DNA from: Ophiocordyceps camponoti-saundersi (nom. inval.)
Taxonomy: Eukaryota > Ascomycota > Sordariomycetes > Hypocreales > Ophiocordycipitaceae
Assembly (NCBI GenBank): GCA_003339415.1
Contig: PDHQ01000105.1
Location: 24,385 to 88,384 of the forward strand
Direction: 5' to 3'
DNA length: 64,000 bases
Made by a program: the position numbers and the translations under genes. Below, piece after piece: positions 23,131 to 36,539 of the stretch (positions are counted from its first letter, which is position 1; each line of letters begins with the position of its first letter). The notes under the pieces are model-generated. The model saw only the letters and a list, made by a program, of their open reading frames with translations. It made no database searches and was not told the DNA's origin.

Positions 23131-24678
23131 ACTTATTATTTTATTCGCTAAAAAATAGCCCTTCTAGTTTAAATTTTACTTTCTTACTAAGCTTATAGTC
23201 TAAGTTTACTAAATTTATAATATATTTTAGTTATAATAATAGTACGCTAAGTATAGCTTAGTTATTAAATAAATAGTTAGTTTAAAGGAAAAAGAGGGTA
23301 TATATAGGAAAAAAGGAAAAACGCGTCGCCTTATTTTATTATTATTCGCTACCTTAGTTTTTAAGCTTACTACTTTATACTTAGGGCTTCTTCTTAATTA
23401 GGAAGGAATAGTTATTAGCTTACTATTTATATCGCCCTTATCCTCTCCCTCTCTTTTTTTTCTTTTTTTACCTACTTAACTTAGATACGTTAATAGTAAT
23501 AAGAATCTTTAATCGCGATAGCGCTTAAGTTAATAAAAAAGGAGATAATTAAAAAGAAAAAGAAATATCTCCCTAACGTTTATAACCTTATTTTACGTAA
23601 GTTAGATACTAAAAATATAAGCGTCTTATTAAGCCTAGGCTAGTAAGGCTATATAGCGCTAAAAACTCTTCCTTACCTTAAATATATATACGTAAGTATT
23701 TTAATTAAATAGTTCTAGATATTAAGATTAATTTTCTCTACTTAGATTTACGCCTACCTTAAGATTTAATATAAGGGAGGCGTTAACGTTAGGTATTTTA
23801 GTATTCTTATATTTATTAAGATAGCTTTCCGCGAGAAAGTTCCTTAAGAAGCCCCGGCTTTTATTAAGATAGAAATAAATATTACGTCTCCTCTTAAGTT
23901 TTTTCTTTATTATTTTATTAAGGCTAGAGAGAGAGAGTATTAGGAGAAAACGCTAAGGGAACCCCGAGTTACTTATATCCTAACTAAGATCGCGTACTTA
24001 GAGGGCTCTTTTTTTAACTATTTAATCTAAGAGAAATACCTTAAATATTATAAAGCTTTTCTTATCTTAATTTTTAGTTAACGTAACCTAAGGTTATATA
24101 CTTATTACTTACGATTATAAACGATAACTATTACTTACTATAGAGAATATATATTAACGCTATTTTATAAATATATTTTAATATATAGCTAAGGGGGTTA
24201 TAATTATTTTAATTATATTTAGAATAGGACTAAGGCGGCTACTTATAATTAGTATTAGTACTCTAAGTACGCTTATAAGGTAGAGATTAGTAAGGCTTTA
24301 TAGATAGTAGGTTACTTTATTAATAGCTAGGATATTTTTACTAACTTTATCGTATATAAGGACTATTTAAATCCTTAAGTTACGCCTTGCTTAATTAAAG
24401 ATATATTAAATCCGTTCCTAGACGATAATCTAAAGCTTAAAGAGGGCAATAAGTAGCCTAATATTAAGGAGCGGGCTTAAAAGGTTTTAGAATTAAAGTA
24501 AAGTAATTTATTATAAGTATAAGGGTTTAGTAGAGAAGTTAAAATAAAGAAAAGTTATCGTACCTTTGTTTAAGTATATTATCTAAACTAAAATACCTTT
24601 CCCTTCCTCTTTATAAATATTAAGTAAGAAAGGTTATAAGTATTTAAAGCTTATATAATAACTATAAGATAGCTTTAA
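23131..24678. other. degraded DNA, unrecognised
   Basis: It has runs of moderate GC and purine-rich stretches, for example 'agagagagagta' at about 23,928-23,940. No gene or repeat could be identified. It may include the upstream part of the minus-strand decayed ORF. Confidence 0.4.
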
Positions 24679-26545
24679 TATACTAATAATATTTATACGC
24701 TAGTATACCTAATATATAGCCTAGAACTATCCTATATATATTCTAAAAGTAGGAAAAACCGGAGAACTCGGAGTAAAACCCTCCCCTTAAGTATTACCTC
24801 GGTTTAGGGCCGGACTAGGTCCGCACCCGGCACTCTATACCTTAGATAAGTTTAGTAATAATAAGTAATTAGGAAGCCGATATTTCCTCCGGAGCGGAGT
24901 CCGCGGTAGTAAGAGTACGCGTAAGCCGGGTCTAGTACGGAGTCCGTATAGCTACTTATCTTCCTAAGCGTCGTTATTACTATAAATTAAATCTCCGCGC
25001 TTAATTATAATATCCTAAATAATCTATTTAATTAAGGCTTTATTAATATAACTAAGGAATATATAGAGGTTTTACTAGCCCATAACGGACCCCGTAATAG
25101 CTAGTCCCGAAAGGCGGCCTAACTATTATAGCGGAGCCGCGGATAAGTTCGGAGAGGGGGTTAGAGGTAGAGCTATTATATTCGCTTTCTAGTATTTCCG
25201 CCCTAGCTACTATTAGACTCCGGTCGGCGCTAGAAGGGGAGGAGGGGCGGTATATACGGAGTTCTAATTTATAAATCTCCGAGGTTAGGAAATATAAATA
25301 TCCTTCGCCTAGTCCTACGCTACTCTTATCTTAGGGTAGAGTTAACTTTACCCGGGGTAAGTCCCCCGATAAAAAGGGTAATAGTGCGGTCTTTTTCTAT
25401 AAGCTATAAAATAAGCTAACTCGCCCTCCGTATACGGAGAGGTAAAGTACTAGCTATATTATAGCTTCGCTATATAGTATTTAGCGATATATCTAAGCTA
25501 GTAATACTTAAAATATTATTAAGGTTAGACCTTTAGCGTATAAGGTTCCGCGTTAAAAATCTTCGCTTATATTATTATACTTTTATTATAGATTTAGTTT
25601 ATATCCGCTACGCTATTAATAGTAACTATAAGGGAACTCCGCTAAGTTTTTAAATAATATCTTTTCGCGTATAGTTATATTACTAAGACCTTATTCGAAA
25701 ACTCGATCTTTTTCTAAAAGGCCTCTTTATTACCCCGCTATAAGGCCCGCGCCGGCACCCCTTTTACGATAAGAGTATAACCTCCGCTAGTTAAGCGTGC
25801 CTCTTCTCTAAAGGCGGCATAAAGCTACCTTAAATTAGACTAAAGCTTATAAATAATATTTTAGAAAACTATTATAATATTACCGCTAAGTAGTTTTTTT
25901 ATTATAAAAGCTTAGCTTTACCCGTAAAGTCCGCGGTTAATATTTATTATAGTTACCTTAAGGCCTTAAACTTAGAGTAGCGTAACGATAAAATTAAAGC
26001 GAATTATAAGCTAACGCTTATATTACCTAGGAACTTATTTCTTAATAGTTTTCTTTAGCGTTCTAGCTATAATTATAGCTTATATCGGAGGAGTTCCGCT
26101 CCCTCTGGAGCCGTAGAAAAAAGAGGAAACCGCGGCCGTAACGGCTAAGGAAATACTATTAATTGACGGAGTCGGAGTAAGGGGGGCGCCTCCCCGGACC
26201 CTCTCGGACTCCGCTACTTATTTAATAATTATTTATATAAAGACTAAGGCGTCCCCCGAAATAATCTTACTAATATTTACCTTAGCTTCTAATAAGGTAA
26301 AAGGTATAGTAAACTTTTAGGTCCGAGTTTACTACGATTTAGAGTAAAGCTATATTCCGGGTAAAAGATTTTCGCGGTTACGATTAACTTATATAGCGTC
26401 GCCCTCCCCCTCGGAGTCGCTCCGGGCGCGGCTCGAGGCTATCGCTACGGGGTAACGGAAGGAGCGGAGTCCGCTTATAATATAAGAATAAGGGTTCCGT
26501 ATCCGCGTTACTATAAGCGCGGAGTTCGTAAAATATATTATTTAG
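24679..26545 (-). mobile_element. ORF1-only LINE-like element ('half-LINE'), family A copy 2, inverted
   Basis: Reverse-complement copy of the 1.87-kb element at 15,223 and 50,212. Its 5' end is on the right ('cgcggagttcgtaaaatata' read on the plus strand) and its 3' end with a short ATT-type tail is at 24,679-24,705. It covers the full length of the other copies with only small length changes. Dense CpG is kept while CpA/TpG is gone. The shared ends argue that this is the complete unit of the family and not a random truncation. Confidence 0.8.
24800..26360 (-). pseudogene. decayed LINE ORF1 (Gag-like, zinc-knuckle) of half-LINE copy 2
   Basis: Minus-strand counterpart of the ORF1 in copies 1 and 3. 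The first knuckle region lies at about 25,465-25,516 and keeps the same spacing of Tyr codons in place of Cys/His. Two more knuckle-like blocks run down to about 25,350, followed by the Pro-rich and basic C-terminal parts. Stops are TAA/TAG at sites compatible with former Gln/Trp codons. The function, RNA binding in a retrotransposition particle, is known for the family and is lost here. Confidence 0.65.
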
Positions 26546-27084
26546 TAAGTTAGTATTTTAATAGCTTTAATATAAAGGGCTTTCTTTACTTTAATAATCT
26601 AAGGGAGCTAAACTTTAAGGGTAGTTTTTTTAGCTTAGTTTAAGTATTAAGGAGACTATCCCTAATAACTACTTTATTAGTTTAGTTACTAGGAGATATA
26701 TAACTCCTTAAAACTATTTAATTAAGGGTTCTAATACTTAAAACCTAATTCTTATTTATTTCGGCGTTAAATTCCTCCTTAGCTAGGAGGGTAGTAGTTT
26801 TAATAAAAGGGGGTACTTTCCCTTATAGAAGCTAGTTATCTAAGTTAAAAGACTACTATCTATCTTCCGCTTAATAGAACTTTTTAAGATAATCTTTAGA
26901 AACTATTCTTTTAAAGTTAATCCTATTTAGTATTTTTAAAAGCACGGAATTATATTAGTATACTATTAGCTTACTAGTGTATATAATTATAAAAATAAAG
27001 GATTCGAATTTATTATTTACTTTATCTTATACTTACGGTATATTAGCTTAAGAAACTAAAATCTAGATAACGCTAGCTATTATA
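26546..27084. other. degraded AT-rich DNA, no gene
   Basis: No recognisable content. Confidence 0.45.
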
Positions 27085-27590
27085 CTTTCGTTAATATCCC
27101 TTTTTTCAAGTTTTATAATAGTCTATTTTAAGGTAGCTAATAAACTTAATAAACTAGAATAAGTTTAAGAACGATTTCTTAGTATATCCCGTCTCTTATA
27201 GCGTAATTAGCTAAATAAACGATAAACCTAAAGACGAATTTACTAATAGTATCTTAGTTAATAGCTGCTATATTTCTTCTATAGCTAGTAATATTCTCTC
27301 TTAGCTATTAGAAAGAGATTAATTAGCTACTATTATCTTCGGCTAATAAGAATTCTACTTACTTTAACTTTATATATTTTTTATATCCTTAGCTTAGTTT
27401 ATAATAACTCTCTATTACTTCTTCTATAAGAGAAATCTTAAATTATCCTTTAATTCCTTTATAAGGGTTTTATAGTTATGCTTATATTTCTTCGTAAGCT
27501 TAATTATAAACTTATTACTTAGATAGCTTTAAAGTAGCTCCTTATATATTATAATATTTTTAGGAGTTCCTATATTTAAATACGATCTGT
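27085..27590 (+). repeat. dispersed repeat family C, copy 2 (uninterrupted)
   Basis: About 500 bp matching 17,720-18,010 plus 19,035-19,210, without the 1.0-kb insertion found in copy 1. It therefore acts as the empty-site reference. It is followed directly by family B copy 4. No gene is readable. Confidence 0.75.
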
Positions 27591-28060
27591 AAAAAAGGCG
27601 ATTTTCTATATAAAAATAAAAGAAATAAGAAAAAAAAAGAGAGAACTATTTAATAAAGTATTTAAAACTTTAAAAATAAAGTTTTAATTAGCAATTTATT
27701 ATATAAAAGTATAATATTTAAAAAAAAAGCTATAATTCTATTTAATAGAGTTTTATTATAACTCCTCTCTAAGATATAACTTACGATTAATAACTTTTTT
27801 AATAGCTATTAAGATAAAGTTAAGGGCTAATTCTTCGTTAATTCCTTCCTCTCTCTTAGCTTAAGGGAAACTAATCTACGCTTTATACTTAGTTATAATC
27901 CTTATCCTCTCTTAACTGCTTTTTATATCCTAATACTTAGATCTCTCGGAATAAAAAAAAAAGTTAAGAGACTATTTAATTAAATTTTATATAAGCCTCT
28001 AATAGCTCCCTACGTAAAGCTAATACGGTTTCCCCTTTAGGGATCTCTACTACTATTATT
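27591..28060. repeat. dispersed repeat family B, copy 4
   Basis: Starts at 'gattttctatataaaaataa', lacking the left 100-200 bp of the fuller copies. The core blocks are in order ('gaactatttaataaa', 'agctataattctatttaata', 'tctaagatataactta', 'gactatttaatt'). It is joined directly to family C copy 2. Confidence 0.65.
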
Positions 28061-29504
28061 ATAAAATACTTAATAACTCCTTAACTATAGTCTATTAGTT
28101 TACTATTAATATAATCTTTAAAGGTATCTTTTATAATCTATACTTACGCACTCTTATACTTATTATTTCTTCTTAATATCGCTATCTCTTTTCTTTAGTA
28201 TACCTTATATACGCTCGCCTTACTACTTATCTTTCTTTTTATTCTATTATAAATTTATAAGTTATATTCTAATCTTTCTTACTTATAATATAACTTATAG
28301 TTTTCCCTAATTATAATATAACTTATAATCTTCTTTACTTATAATATTACTAATTCTCTCTTTAATTACTATATATATATATATAAAAGCTAGTTATAAA
28401 CTTATATTCTAACTAAATAAAACTTTATATAGTAATCTTAATACTTTATACTACTTTTACCTTATTATATATTCCCTTTTACTTTTATTTTCCTTCTAGT
28501 ATATTCCTTCGTTCTCCTTTTTATATTTCGCCTCTCTATTATTATCCTCGTATTATAATTATAATCTTAATAATAAATAATATTTATTTTTATTACCCTA
28601 ATATAATTTTACGTATAGACCCTAATATACTTTCTTATAAAATATCTTACTATAATAAATACCTATATATATATATAATATTACCCCGTAACTTATATAT
28701 ACTTACTACTTAATATATCCTTTATTCTTATACCTCCCCTTATTATAAAAATATTAAAAGACTAACGCTAATTTATTTTTCTTTCGCCTAAATAACGCTT
28801 TATATTAAGTAAGCTATTATACTTACCTATAATATTACGAAAAGCCTAATAGGTTTATAAAGTAAAGAATATAATATTAAGAAATTTCTATACTAAAAGG
28901 GTAAAGTAATAGCAGATAAATCGAGAAGAATTAAAAGATTCCTAGAAAAAGAAAACGAAAGCTTATACTTAGATTACCCGTATAAAAAAGCTTACTATTA
29001 AAGCTATAGAAATCGATAAGAGGAAGAAAACTAGCTTACCCCTTAGGGATTTAAGTCCTAACTAAGACTTAATTATTACGGCGTTTACGTAACGTTTTAT
29101 AATCTTAGTCGCTTATAATAAGTAACTAAATATTAATAAAATATCTACTAATAAACTATAAAAAGAATATATTAATAATAAAAATATTAACGATAAAAAT
29201 ATTAATAGTTAATATATTAATAATTAATATAATATTTTTATATAAATAATAATAATTATTACTTCTAAGTAATAGTATAAAATTCTTTTATTACTAGCTT
29301 AAAAGCTATATATTTTAATAATAGTTATAAATATACTTTAGCTACGAAATAAAAACTATATAGTTAAGTTTACTTTATAATAAATACTTACGATATCTAT
29401 ATACTCCTTTACGTAACCGTTATCTTTAACTTATATATATTAAGATATATAGCTATATTATATATAGTAATAAGCTTTATTAGTATCCTCTATTATAAAA
29501 GCGA
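28061..29504. other. degraded, very AT-rich DNA
   Basis: No gene. Several (TA)n runs and TTA/TAA-rich stretches, among the most AT-rich parts of the window. Confidence 0.5.
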
Positions 29505-29970
29505 TAATATATTTATTTTCTATATAAAGATAGGAAGGGGAGAGATAAAGGTATAAGAACTATCTAATCGAACTTTTAAAACTTTATAATAATAATTAAC
29601 TTACTTACTTACTATATAAAAGTTTAAGGTTTAAAGTAAATCTCTAATTCCGTTTAGTAAAGTTTTACTTATAAGCTCTCTTTTATACTTAACTTATAAT
29701 ATACGACTTTTAGGAATATTATAAAGATAAGCTTTAAAGCTAATAACTAGCTTAATTTTTCCTTTCTTAAAAGAAACTAAATAGTATTATATACTTTATA
29801 ATAACCGCTATCTTATCTTAGGCGCCTTTTATTACCCTTATCTATATAAGGTATTAGGAGATAAAAAAATACTAATAACTATTTAATCTATTTTAGCGTA
29901 AGCTTTTATTAGTATTTTATATTTATATAGCGCCTGCTTTCCTTAAGTATTATTATTACTACTATTAAAC
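29505..29970. repeat. dispersed repeat family B, copy 5
   Basis: Core of the B family from 'ttctatataaagata' to 'aactatttaatct', with 'tctaattccgtttagtaaag' and 'taaaagaaactaaa' in the usual order. The left 200 bp is missing. It lies 0.3 kb left of copy 6 in the same orientation. Confidence 0.65.
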
Positions 29971-30234
29971 TGCTCTTTACTAGATAACTTCTACCTCGCA
30001 AAATCGACTATAGCTAGAGCCTTACTCTTATCTCTAAAAACTACCGTTATCTAAGAACTCCCCCCCCCTTATATAACTCTACGCTTACTCCCTATATATT
30101 TTTCCTTTATTAACGCGCTTACTCCTTTTCTCCTTTATAATAAATTAAACTTTAGTATATATATATATATATATATATTAGCTTATAATAACTAACTTAA
30201 GATAATATTATAGTAATTCCGGAATCCGATACTA

Positions 30235-30865
30235 TAATTTAGCGCGGGAAGAAGGATACCCTTAGTAAGTATAATAGATACCTTAAGGGCGTAACTTCTT
30301 ATTTAACTATAGCTTTTAGATAATATAAGGGGTAATCTCTAGCTTTTTAAGGATAAGTTAGATAGTAATTCTCTATAGAGAAAGCGATAAGAAGTTAGAT
30401 TTTTATATAAAGATAAGAGGAATAAGGGAAAAGAAAGAAGGAACTATTTTACCGAAAATAGAAAATTATAAAAAAAGTATATAAATTAATAATTTATAAT
30501 ATTAAATTCTAGTATTTAAAATAAGGTTATAATTCCGTTTAGTAGAGTTTTATTATAAGTTCTTTTTAAAACTTAACTTATAATTTATAACTTTTAGAAT
30601 AGCTATAAAGATAAAGTTAAGGACTAATTATTAGTTAATTCCTTCCTCCCTTAACGGAAACTAATCTATATTATATATTTAGTATTATAATAATTCCTAT
30701 CCTATCTTAACCGCCTTTTATATTCCTATTATTATAAACTCTAAAAGGAAAAAAAGGGTTCCGGAACTATTTAATTTAACCGTTTCTATACTCTTCGTTC
30801 TACCCTAAGTAAGGCTAATATATATCTTTCTTTATCGTCTCTACTACCGCCGCTAAAGTATCTAT
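30235..30865. repeat. dispersed repeat family B, copy 6 (near complete)
   Basis: The best copy for the ends: left 'tttagcgcgggaagaagg', right 'ctaccgccgctaaa'. The two ends pair as a short terminal inverted repeat (TTTAGCGG against CCGCTAAA). Length is about 630 bp. Internal blocks match copies 2 and 3. No coding frame is evident, so it is best seen as a non-autonomous DNA element. The mobilising transposase is unknown. Confidence 0.7.
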
Positions 30866-32399
30866 TTATAATATATATATATATTTTTATATTTATACTT
30901 ATAAAAAAAAATATTAAAAAAATTATATAAGGTTTTATAATATATATTTTAGTATTTTTAACGCCCTGCTATTAAAGATATAACTAGTACGGCTACTAGC
31001 ACTATTTAGCATGACCCCCCCCTTATTCTATATAGATTATTATTTTAAGTTAAAATAAGTATAACCGCCCTCCTCTTTTAACGTAGTTATTATTTCTTTC
31101 TTAATCCGTTAGTTCCTTTACTATATTAAAATTATCTCTTTGCAGCCTTTTATATTTTTTTTCCTTATATATATATATAATAGAAAAAAGAAAAATTAGA
31201 TAATTTAGTAAAAGAATTAAATTATAGCTTTTAGAAAATAAGAGTATATAAGGATAACGTCGATAATAAGTTTAACCTGCCCTATACGTGCTAAATTAAA
31301 CTCTAACTAAGCTTACTAGCGCTCGCTTTTATAAGCTATTATAAATAAATAATACTTATCTCTACTTACTTCTCCTACCCTATACTCGCTAAACGCGTAA
31401 TATATCCTTACTTTCTTTTTTTTAATATATATATTTAAATATACTTTTAATTCGTTATTCTTTCCTATATAAACTTTAATTATACTCCCGCTTAAGTATA
31501 TAATCGCATTTTTTAATAAATATTTCTAAAAATAAACCCCTTAAACTTTCTTACTTATAGTTTTATATACTTTACTAATATTAGCTATATACTATTATTA
31601 GGCCTATACTCCTTATAATATCTAATATAAGCCGCTTACTTAGCTATATATAGTTACTTCTTATAAAACTTAATATACCTTCTCGTAAAGTAAAATTAAA
31701 TATAAATAATATTTAGCGAAATAACTAGGAATTATAATTCGTCCTTATTATAATTTTATAATCCCCTTATATCTTTATTAGTATATCCCCTTATATATAT
31801 ATTTTATTATAATTTTACTTATAAGTTTTTTTTTTCTTTATCCTTTCTCCTTATATATATATATACTCTTACGTGCCCGTATATAATATAAAAGACTTTA
31901 TTCTATAATATAATCCTCCCCTATTATATATATTTAAAGCTTATAGCTAGACTTTTTAGCAATTAATAAGACTTATATTAAAAATATATTACTACTAATT
32001 AGACTTAGATCTTAGTATAAACTAAACTATAACTATAGCTTCTCTTTTAGTAACTTTAACTACTACGAATATATTATAAGAATTATATATTATAATAATC
32101 TAACTATATTCGCAGATCTTTTATCTTTAAGACTAATTAAACCCTTCCCTTTACTTAAAAGCTAATAAAACTTATAGTAAAAGATTAACTATTTTACGGA
32201 ATACCGCTTAAACTTTTTAACCTAGCGGTAAGGCCTCTTATAAACCTTTCTAGCTACTTACCTTAGTAAGATAGCTAAATACTAAAACTTAAGGGCGTTT
32301 AATAACTTTAGATATATACTCCCTCCTAATTATATTACTCGGTTTTAAGAAAAGCTTAAAACTATTATAATTTCCCTTAATAGTCCCGAAAGCTTTATA
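30866..32399. other. degraded AT-rich DNA, no gene
   Basis: (TA)n runs and a C8 run at 31,015-31,022. No gene, RNA or repeat is recognised. Confidence 0.5.
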
Positions 32400-32870
32400 A
32401 GTAGGACGGAATATAGGAGTATCTTTTACTATTAGTAATTAAGTTTAGGTTAATTATATTACTTCCTATACCTATACTTATTATAATATAGGAGCAGATA
32501 CTCGTTTCCCTTATAGTCTTCGTTTCGCTAGAATACGTAGCAAAGCGCCTTACTCCTATACCTATTCCTATTTCCCCCGTCCCTCTTATTAATATCTAAG
32601 TCTATAAGGCGGGTTTAATATATAAATACTTAAATATTATATTAGTTATTTACCTTATCGTAAAATTACTTAGAATAATATTAATAGAAACTAAGAATTA
32701 CTATCTTATCTTTATTAAGATTTCTACCTGCCCCCTAGCCTTTACTAGTATATACCCCTAACTATTTTACTAAGATTTCGCCTATTACGGTTTTTCTCTT
32801 TTCCCTACTTTTTTATAGCTTAAAATCTTTATTTATAATACTAATATTATTATTTACTTAATATCTCCCT
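32400..32870 (+). pseudogene. decayed ORF fragment of unknown function
   Basis: A plus-strand frame of about 155 codons with only a few stops, all TAA/TAG. It keeps readable non-biased residues such as S-L-E-Y-V-A-K-R-L and E-T-K-N-Y-Y. Alternating Pro/Ile stretches (P-I-P-I-P-I-S-P-V-P) precede it. No family is recognised. The apparent hydrophobicity is at least partly produced by C-to-T mutation and should not be taken as membrane segments. Confidence 0.35.
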
Positions 32871-34479
32871 TCCGTAATAATATTTAGTAAATATAGCTAT
32901 TATAATATTTATATTATATTAATTAATTAAGTATTCCTATACCTTTTAAAAAATTCTTTATTAAATTTTCTAACTTTCTCCTTATAGCGCTTTCTTATCC
33001 TTATCGCTATTCTCTAAAAACGTATAACTGCGATAATAGCACGGTTTTATAAAACCTAACTATATCTAATAAGTTATTATTTTATTAACTTTTCTATTTC
33101 GTATATCTAAATATTAAAATAAAAGCTAAATATTATAAAAGAAACTTTAAAACTAATATTAAGCTTAAAGAGAATAATACTAAACTTAATATAAAGATAA
33201 TAAATACTAAAGTTAAAAAATAATCTAAACTTATATTTATAAGCTATATTTTTTATTCTCCTTATCTCCTTTCTTTTTTATATTATATACTTACTAACTA
33301 TAAGCTTTATTTAAAAATTAGCCCTTTCCGCCTTTTAAAATAACTAATAACTAGTTAGGTTACCTCCGTAACGTTACGCTCCTAAGTATTAAGGTTAAAG
33401 ATATTTTAACTATCTATATTAAAAAATCGTTAAAAAATAAATTATCTCCTTCTTTTAATAAAAAGCCGGCGTTTAAAAAAGCTAAGCGAAATAGTTTACT
33501 TAAAAAAATAGTCTAAATACTATTATTATAAAACTCTAAAGCTAGCCTTCCCTTTATTATACTAAATTCTATAACTATACGCTAATATATATTTTATAAG
33601 TAATAATAGCGGATACTTATAGCGCGTAACTATTAAGTTTAGTAATAGTTACCTTATAGCTAGTAATATTTATAAAGTTAAAAAGTATAGCGTATTTATT
33701 ATTATTAATAACTTAGCTAATATTAGCAGCTTATATTATAATAATTAAACGGCCGATAATTTAGTTAAAGATATAACTAAATTATATAAAGCGCGGGATA
33801 TTATTAAATATAAAGTGCTTAATATTAACGCGTAAAAGCGGAAATTTAGCCTTAGCTTTAACTAATTATTTTTTAAGATAAAGATAGCGATATAGCTTAT
33901 CTATACTTAAATAAGAATAACGGAGGTACTGCTCTTATTAATAGCGATATAAATATAGATAACGTTATTTTAAAATTATAAAAAAGTAATAACTAAGCGA
34001 TAGAGAATATAAGCGATATAAAAAGAGAGTTAAATAACGCCGAACTTTAAATTAGCAGCGGCGGTCTCAGGGCGCTTAAGAAAATCTTATAAGTTACCTA
34101 CCCGCTTTACTTATTTTACTCTAAACTTAGCTCCGATAAGGAGCTTAGCTTTAGCGGTAAATAGCTAGTATAATAAAAAAAAAGAAGAAGGCTTCGGTTA
34201 AGGTTTATAGAATAATTACGCTTAACGCGCACGCTTTATAAATAGTAAGTAATTATAAGCGGCTACTCCTTAGCTAAGCTTAGTTATTAGCGCTATCTAT
34301 TATATATATATCTTTCCGGATATATATAAGCAAGCTACTTAAGGCGCGCGAGGTAGCGGGGCGTATAATTAAGACTATTAGCGTATAGGAAAAGAGTAAG
34401 AAGCTAAATATCTAAGTTACCTATCTTAACCTTATAGTTATATTTCTAGAGGCGGGCGCGATTAATAGGCAGGGTATTT
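32871..34479. other. degraded DNA, unrecognised
   Basis: It includes GC-richer stretches (33,780-34,480) with 'gcgcgc' motifs and a few retained CpA in GCA context. Coding remains are likely, but no frame was convincing. Confidence 0.4.
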
Positions 34480-35612
34480 TAAGCGCCTAATATATAAAGG
34501 TATCTTTATCTTAAAACGTTTAAATAATACGCTCTTATAACTTTTAGATAATTCCCCTTTAGCGATTTTCTATATTATTATTTACTATTTATATTTCCTT
34601 TTTATACTCTCGCTTACGTTACTTTATAACCTTTATAATATACTATACTTTATTCTAGGATATGCTTATTAGCTTTAGCTATCTTAATAAAGTTTGCTAC
34701 GGTTTTGTTTAATAATTTAAAAAACCCGCTCTTATTATAGGAATTCCTTATAATAATATAATTAGTATATTAGTTCCTAAACGCCCTATATATAATAATA
34801 TAGTCGCAGAACGCCCGGGGCACCTTATTATTATAATAATAGCGGTATCGATTAACTACCTCCTATAACTAGCTATTATAATACCTTATATCTAATTATA
34901 CTACCTAAAGAGGCGAGTAATATATATCTAATTTATATTATTTAGGTTATTAATAACTACTATAAGAGTTATATTTTTTTTCGGCGGCATAGCTATTACC
35001 TAGCTCTCCTAGTCCTATTTTACCTTATTATTTCCCGCTTTTCCGAAACGAATTTCTCCTAGACTTACGTTTATTATATAGTATTTAAGTTTCTTAGTAG
35101 AATCTGCCGATATTATTCCTAGCGTATAGTAAAGCTTTCTATTATATACGCTCTTTATAATTTACCTAAATAGGGATCTTAGAAAGTTTACCGCTATATA
35201 AGTCTTAGATAATAATATTTCGCAATCTCGATATAATAATAACCCTTGAAAAATTATAAAATACTTAAAAAGCGTGCGTAAGAGAAAAAACACTAAATAT
35301 TACCTATTTCTAATAATAAATAGAGTAAACTTAACGGAGAGAGGATTTTTTTCTACGCCGTATAACTAATTTTTATATTTTATATATATATAGCTTCGAT
35401 TACTAAGTCGTTATATATTTATTCCCCTACTATATCTATAAGTTACGATCTCTTCTTTTTAAATACCTTTTTTATTATTTTACGAGTATTCTTATCTTTT
35501 ACGCTTAATTTTATATACTATTTTTATAGCTATATTACTTTAGATAGACTTTGCTACTTACTTATATACTCTTCTCTATTAACTTATTAAAACCTAGGAT
35601 TATAATACCCGC
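34480..35612 (-). pseudogene. family E repeat, copy 1: decayed protein-coding element
   Basis: Minus-strand copy of a protein-coding repeat found four times (others 36,540-38,165 -, 38,690-39,720 -, 40,010-42,210 +). The translated core, at the complement of about 34,741-34,860, reads V-P-R-A-F-C-D-Y then, about ten residues on, N-Q-Y-T-N-Y-I-I-I-R-N-S. The same spacing occurs in the other copies, which shows that protein sequence, not chance, is shared. Upstream (about 35,410-35,590) is a Lys/Arg/Gln-rich part containing R-Y-L-K-R-R-D-R-N. Interrupting stops are TAA/TAG. I do not recognise the family. A transposable-element protein is the likely source given copy number and arrangement. Confidence 0.6.
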
Positions 35613-35639
35613 GCGTTATAAGAATATTATAAGTAGAAG

Positions 35640-35880
35640 TATATAAAAATAATATAATATTTTAAGTCTTATTTAAAAATATAATAGAGAATAGTATAGT
35701 TTTTATAAGTAGCGAGTATAAATAATAACGCTATAATCTTACCGCTTAGCTATATACCTTAAACTACTTTATAGCGATTATTTCCTTTTTAGGATTTTTA
35801 GTTATTACTTATAAGACTAATACTTACTTTTAAGCTATAAAAGAAGCACCTTCTAATTTATATATATATAATACTTTTTA
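35640..35880. repeat. dispersed repeat family F, copy 2
   Basis: Matches 285-525 in the same orientation, ending in the same (TA)n run. It lies between two family E copies, next to repeat G. Confidence 0.6.
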
Positions 35881-35934
35881 AGTATATTATACTTATACGA
35901 TAACGATAATTAAAGTATATATTATTACTATAAT

Positions 35935-36115
35935 TTTATTATAAGGTAATAGTAGCACTAATAAAGGTATTAATATTCCTAATACTATAACTAGGATAAT
36001 AACTTTACTAAGTCTATATCGCTAGACTAGGCTTTTAAAAAGGGCCGGTAGCGCTAACTAAGTAAGAGGGATACCTATAAGGTAAGTTATATAATAGATT
36101 CCTTTCTAAACTACT
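35935..36115. repeat. dispersed repeat family G, copy 2
   Basis: Matches 17,380-17,565 ('taatagtagcactaataaag' to 'taagagggatacc'). It is 55 bp right of repeat F copy 2. Confidence 0.65.
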
Positions 36116-36539
36116 ATATAATAAGCGATAAAAAACCTATAATAATCGCCGTTAATAAATAGGTTTATAACGCCTCGTCTTCTAATACCGAATATAACTC
36201 CTTATAAAAGTAAAGATATAGCGCGCCCGTAATTAAAAGAAAACGCGCTTTACTAAATAGTTAGATAGGCTAATAAATATAACCGAGTCCTGCTAACTAT
36301 ATAATAAGCCTCCTCGCTAATTAAACGTATAGCTTCTATATACCGATTAAAACGCTAAATAACGATACTTAAAATATTATTTTAATACCTTAACTATCTC
36401 CTTTACTTACTTAAAAACTTAGTATATAAAGAGCTAAACTCTTAGAGAGATTTTTAGCATATACCTTATAATATAATCTAAAAATATTATACGCGGTAAT
36501 TTAGTAATAAAACGCGTCCTTACTTAGCTTATTTAATAC
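36116..36539. other. degraded DNA, no feature seen
   Basis: About 420 bp between repeat G and family E copy 2. Nothing is recognisable. Confidence 0.4.
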
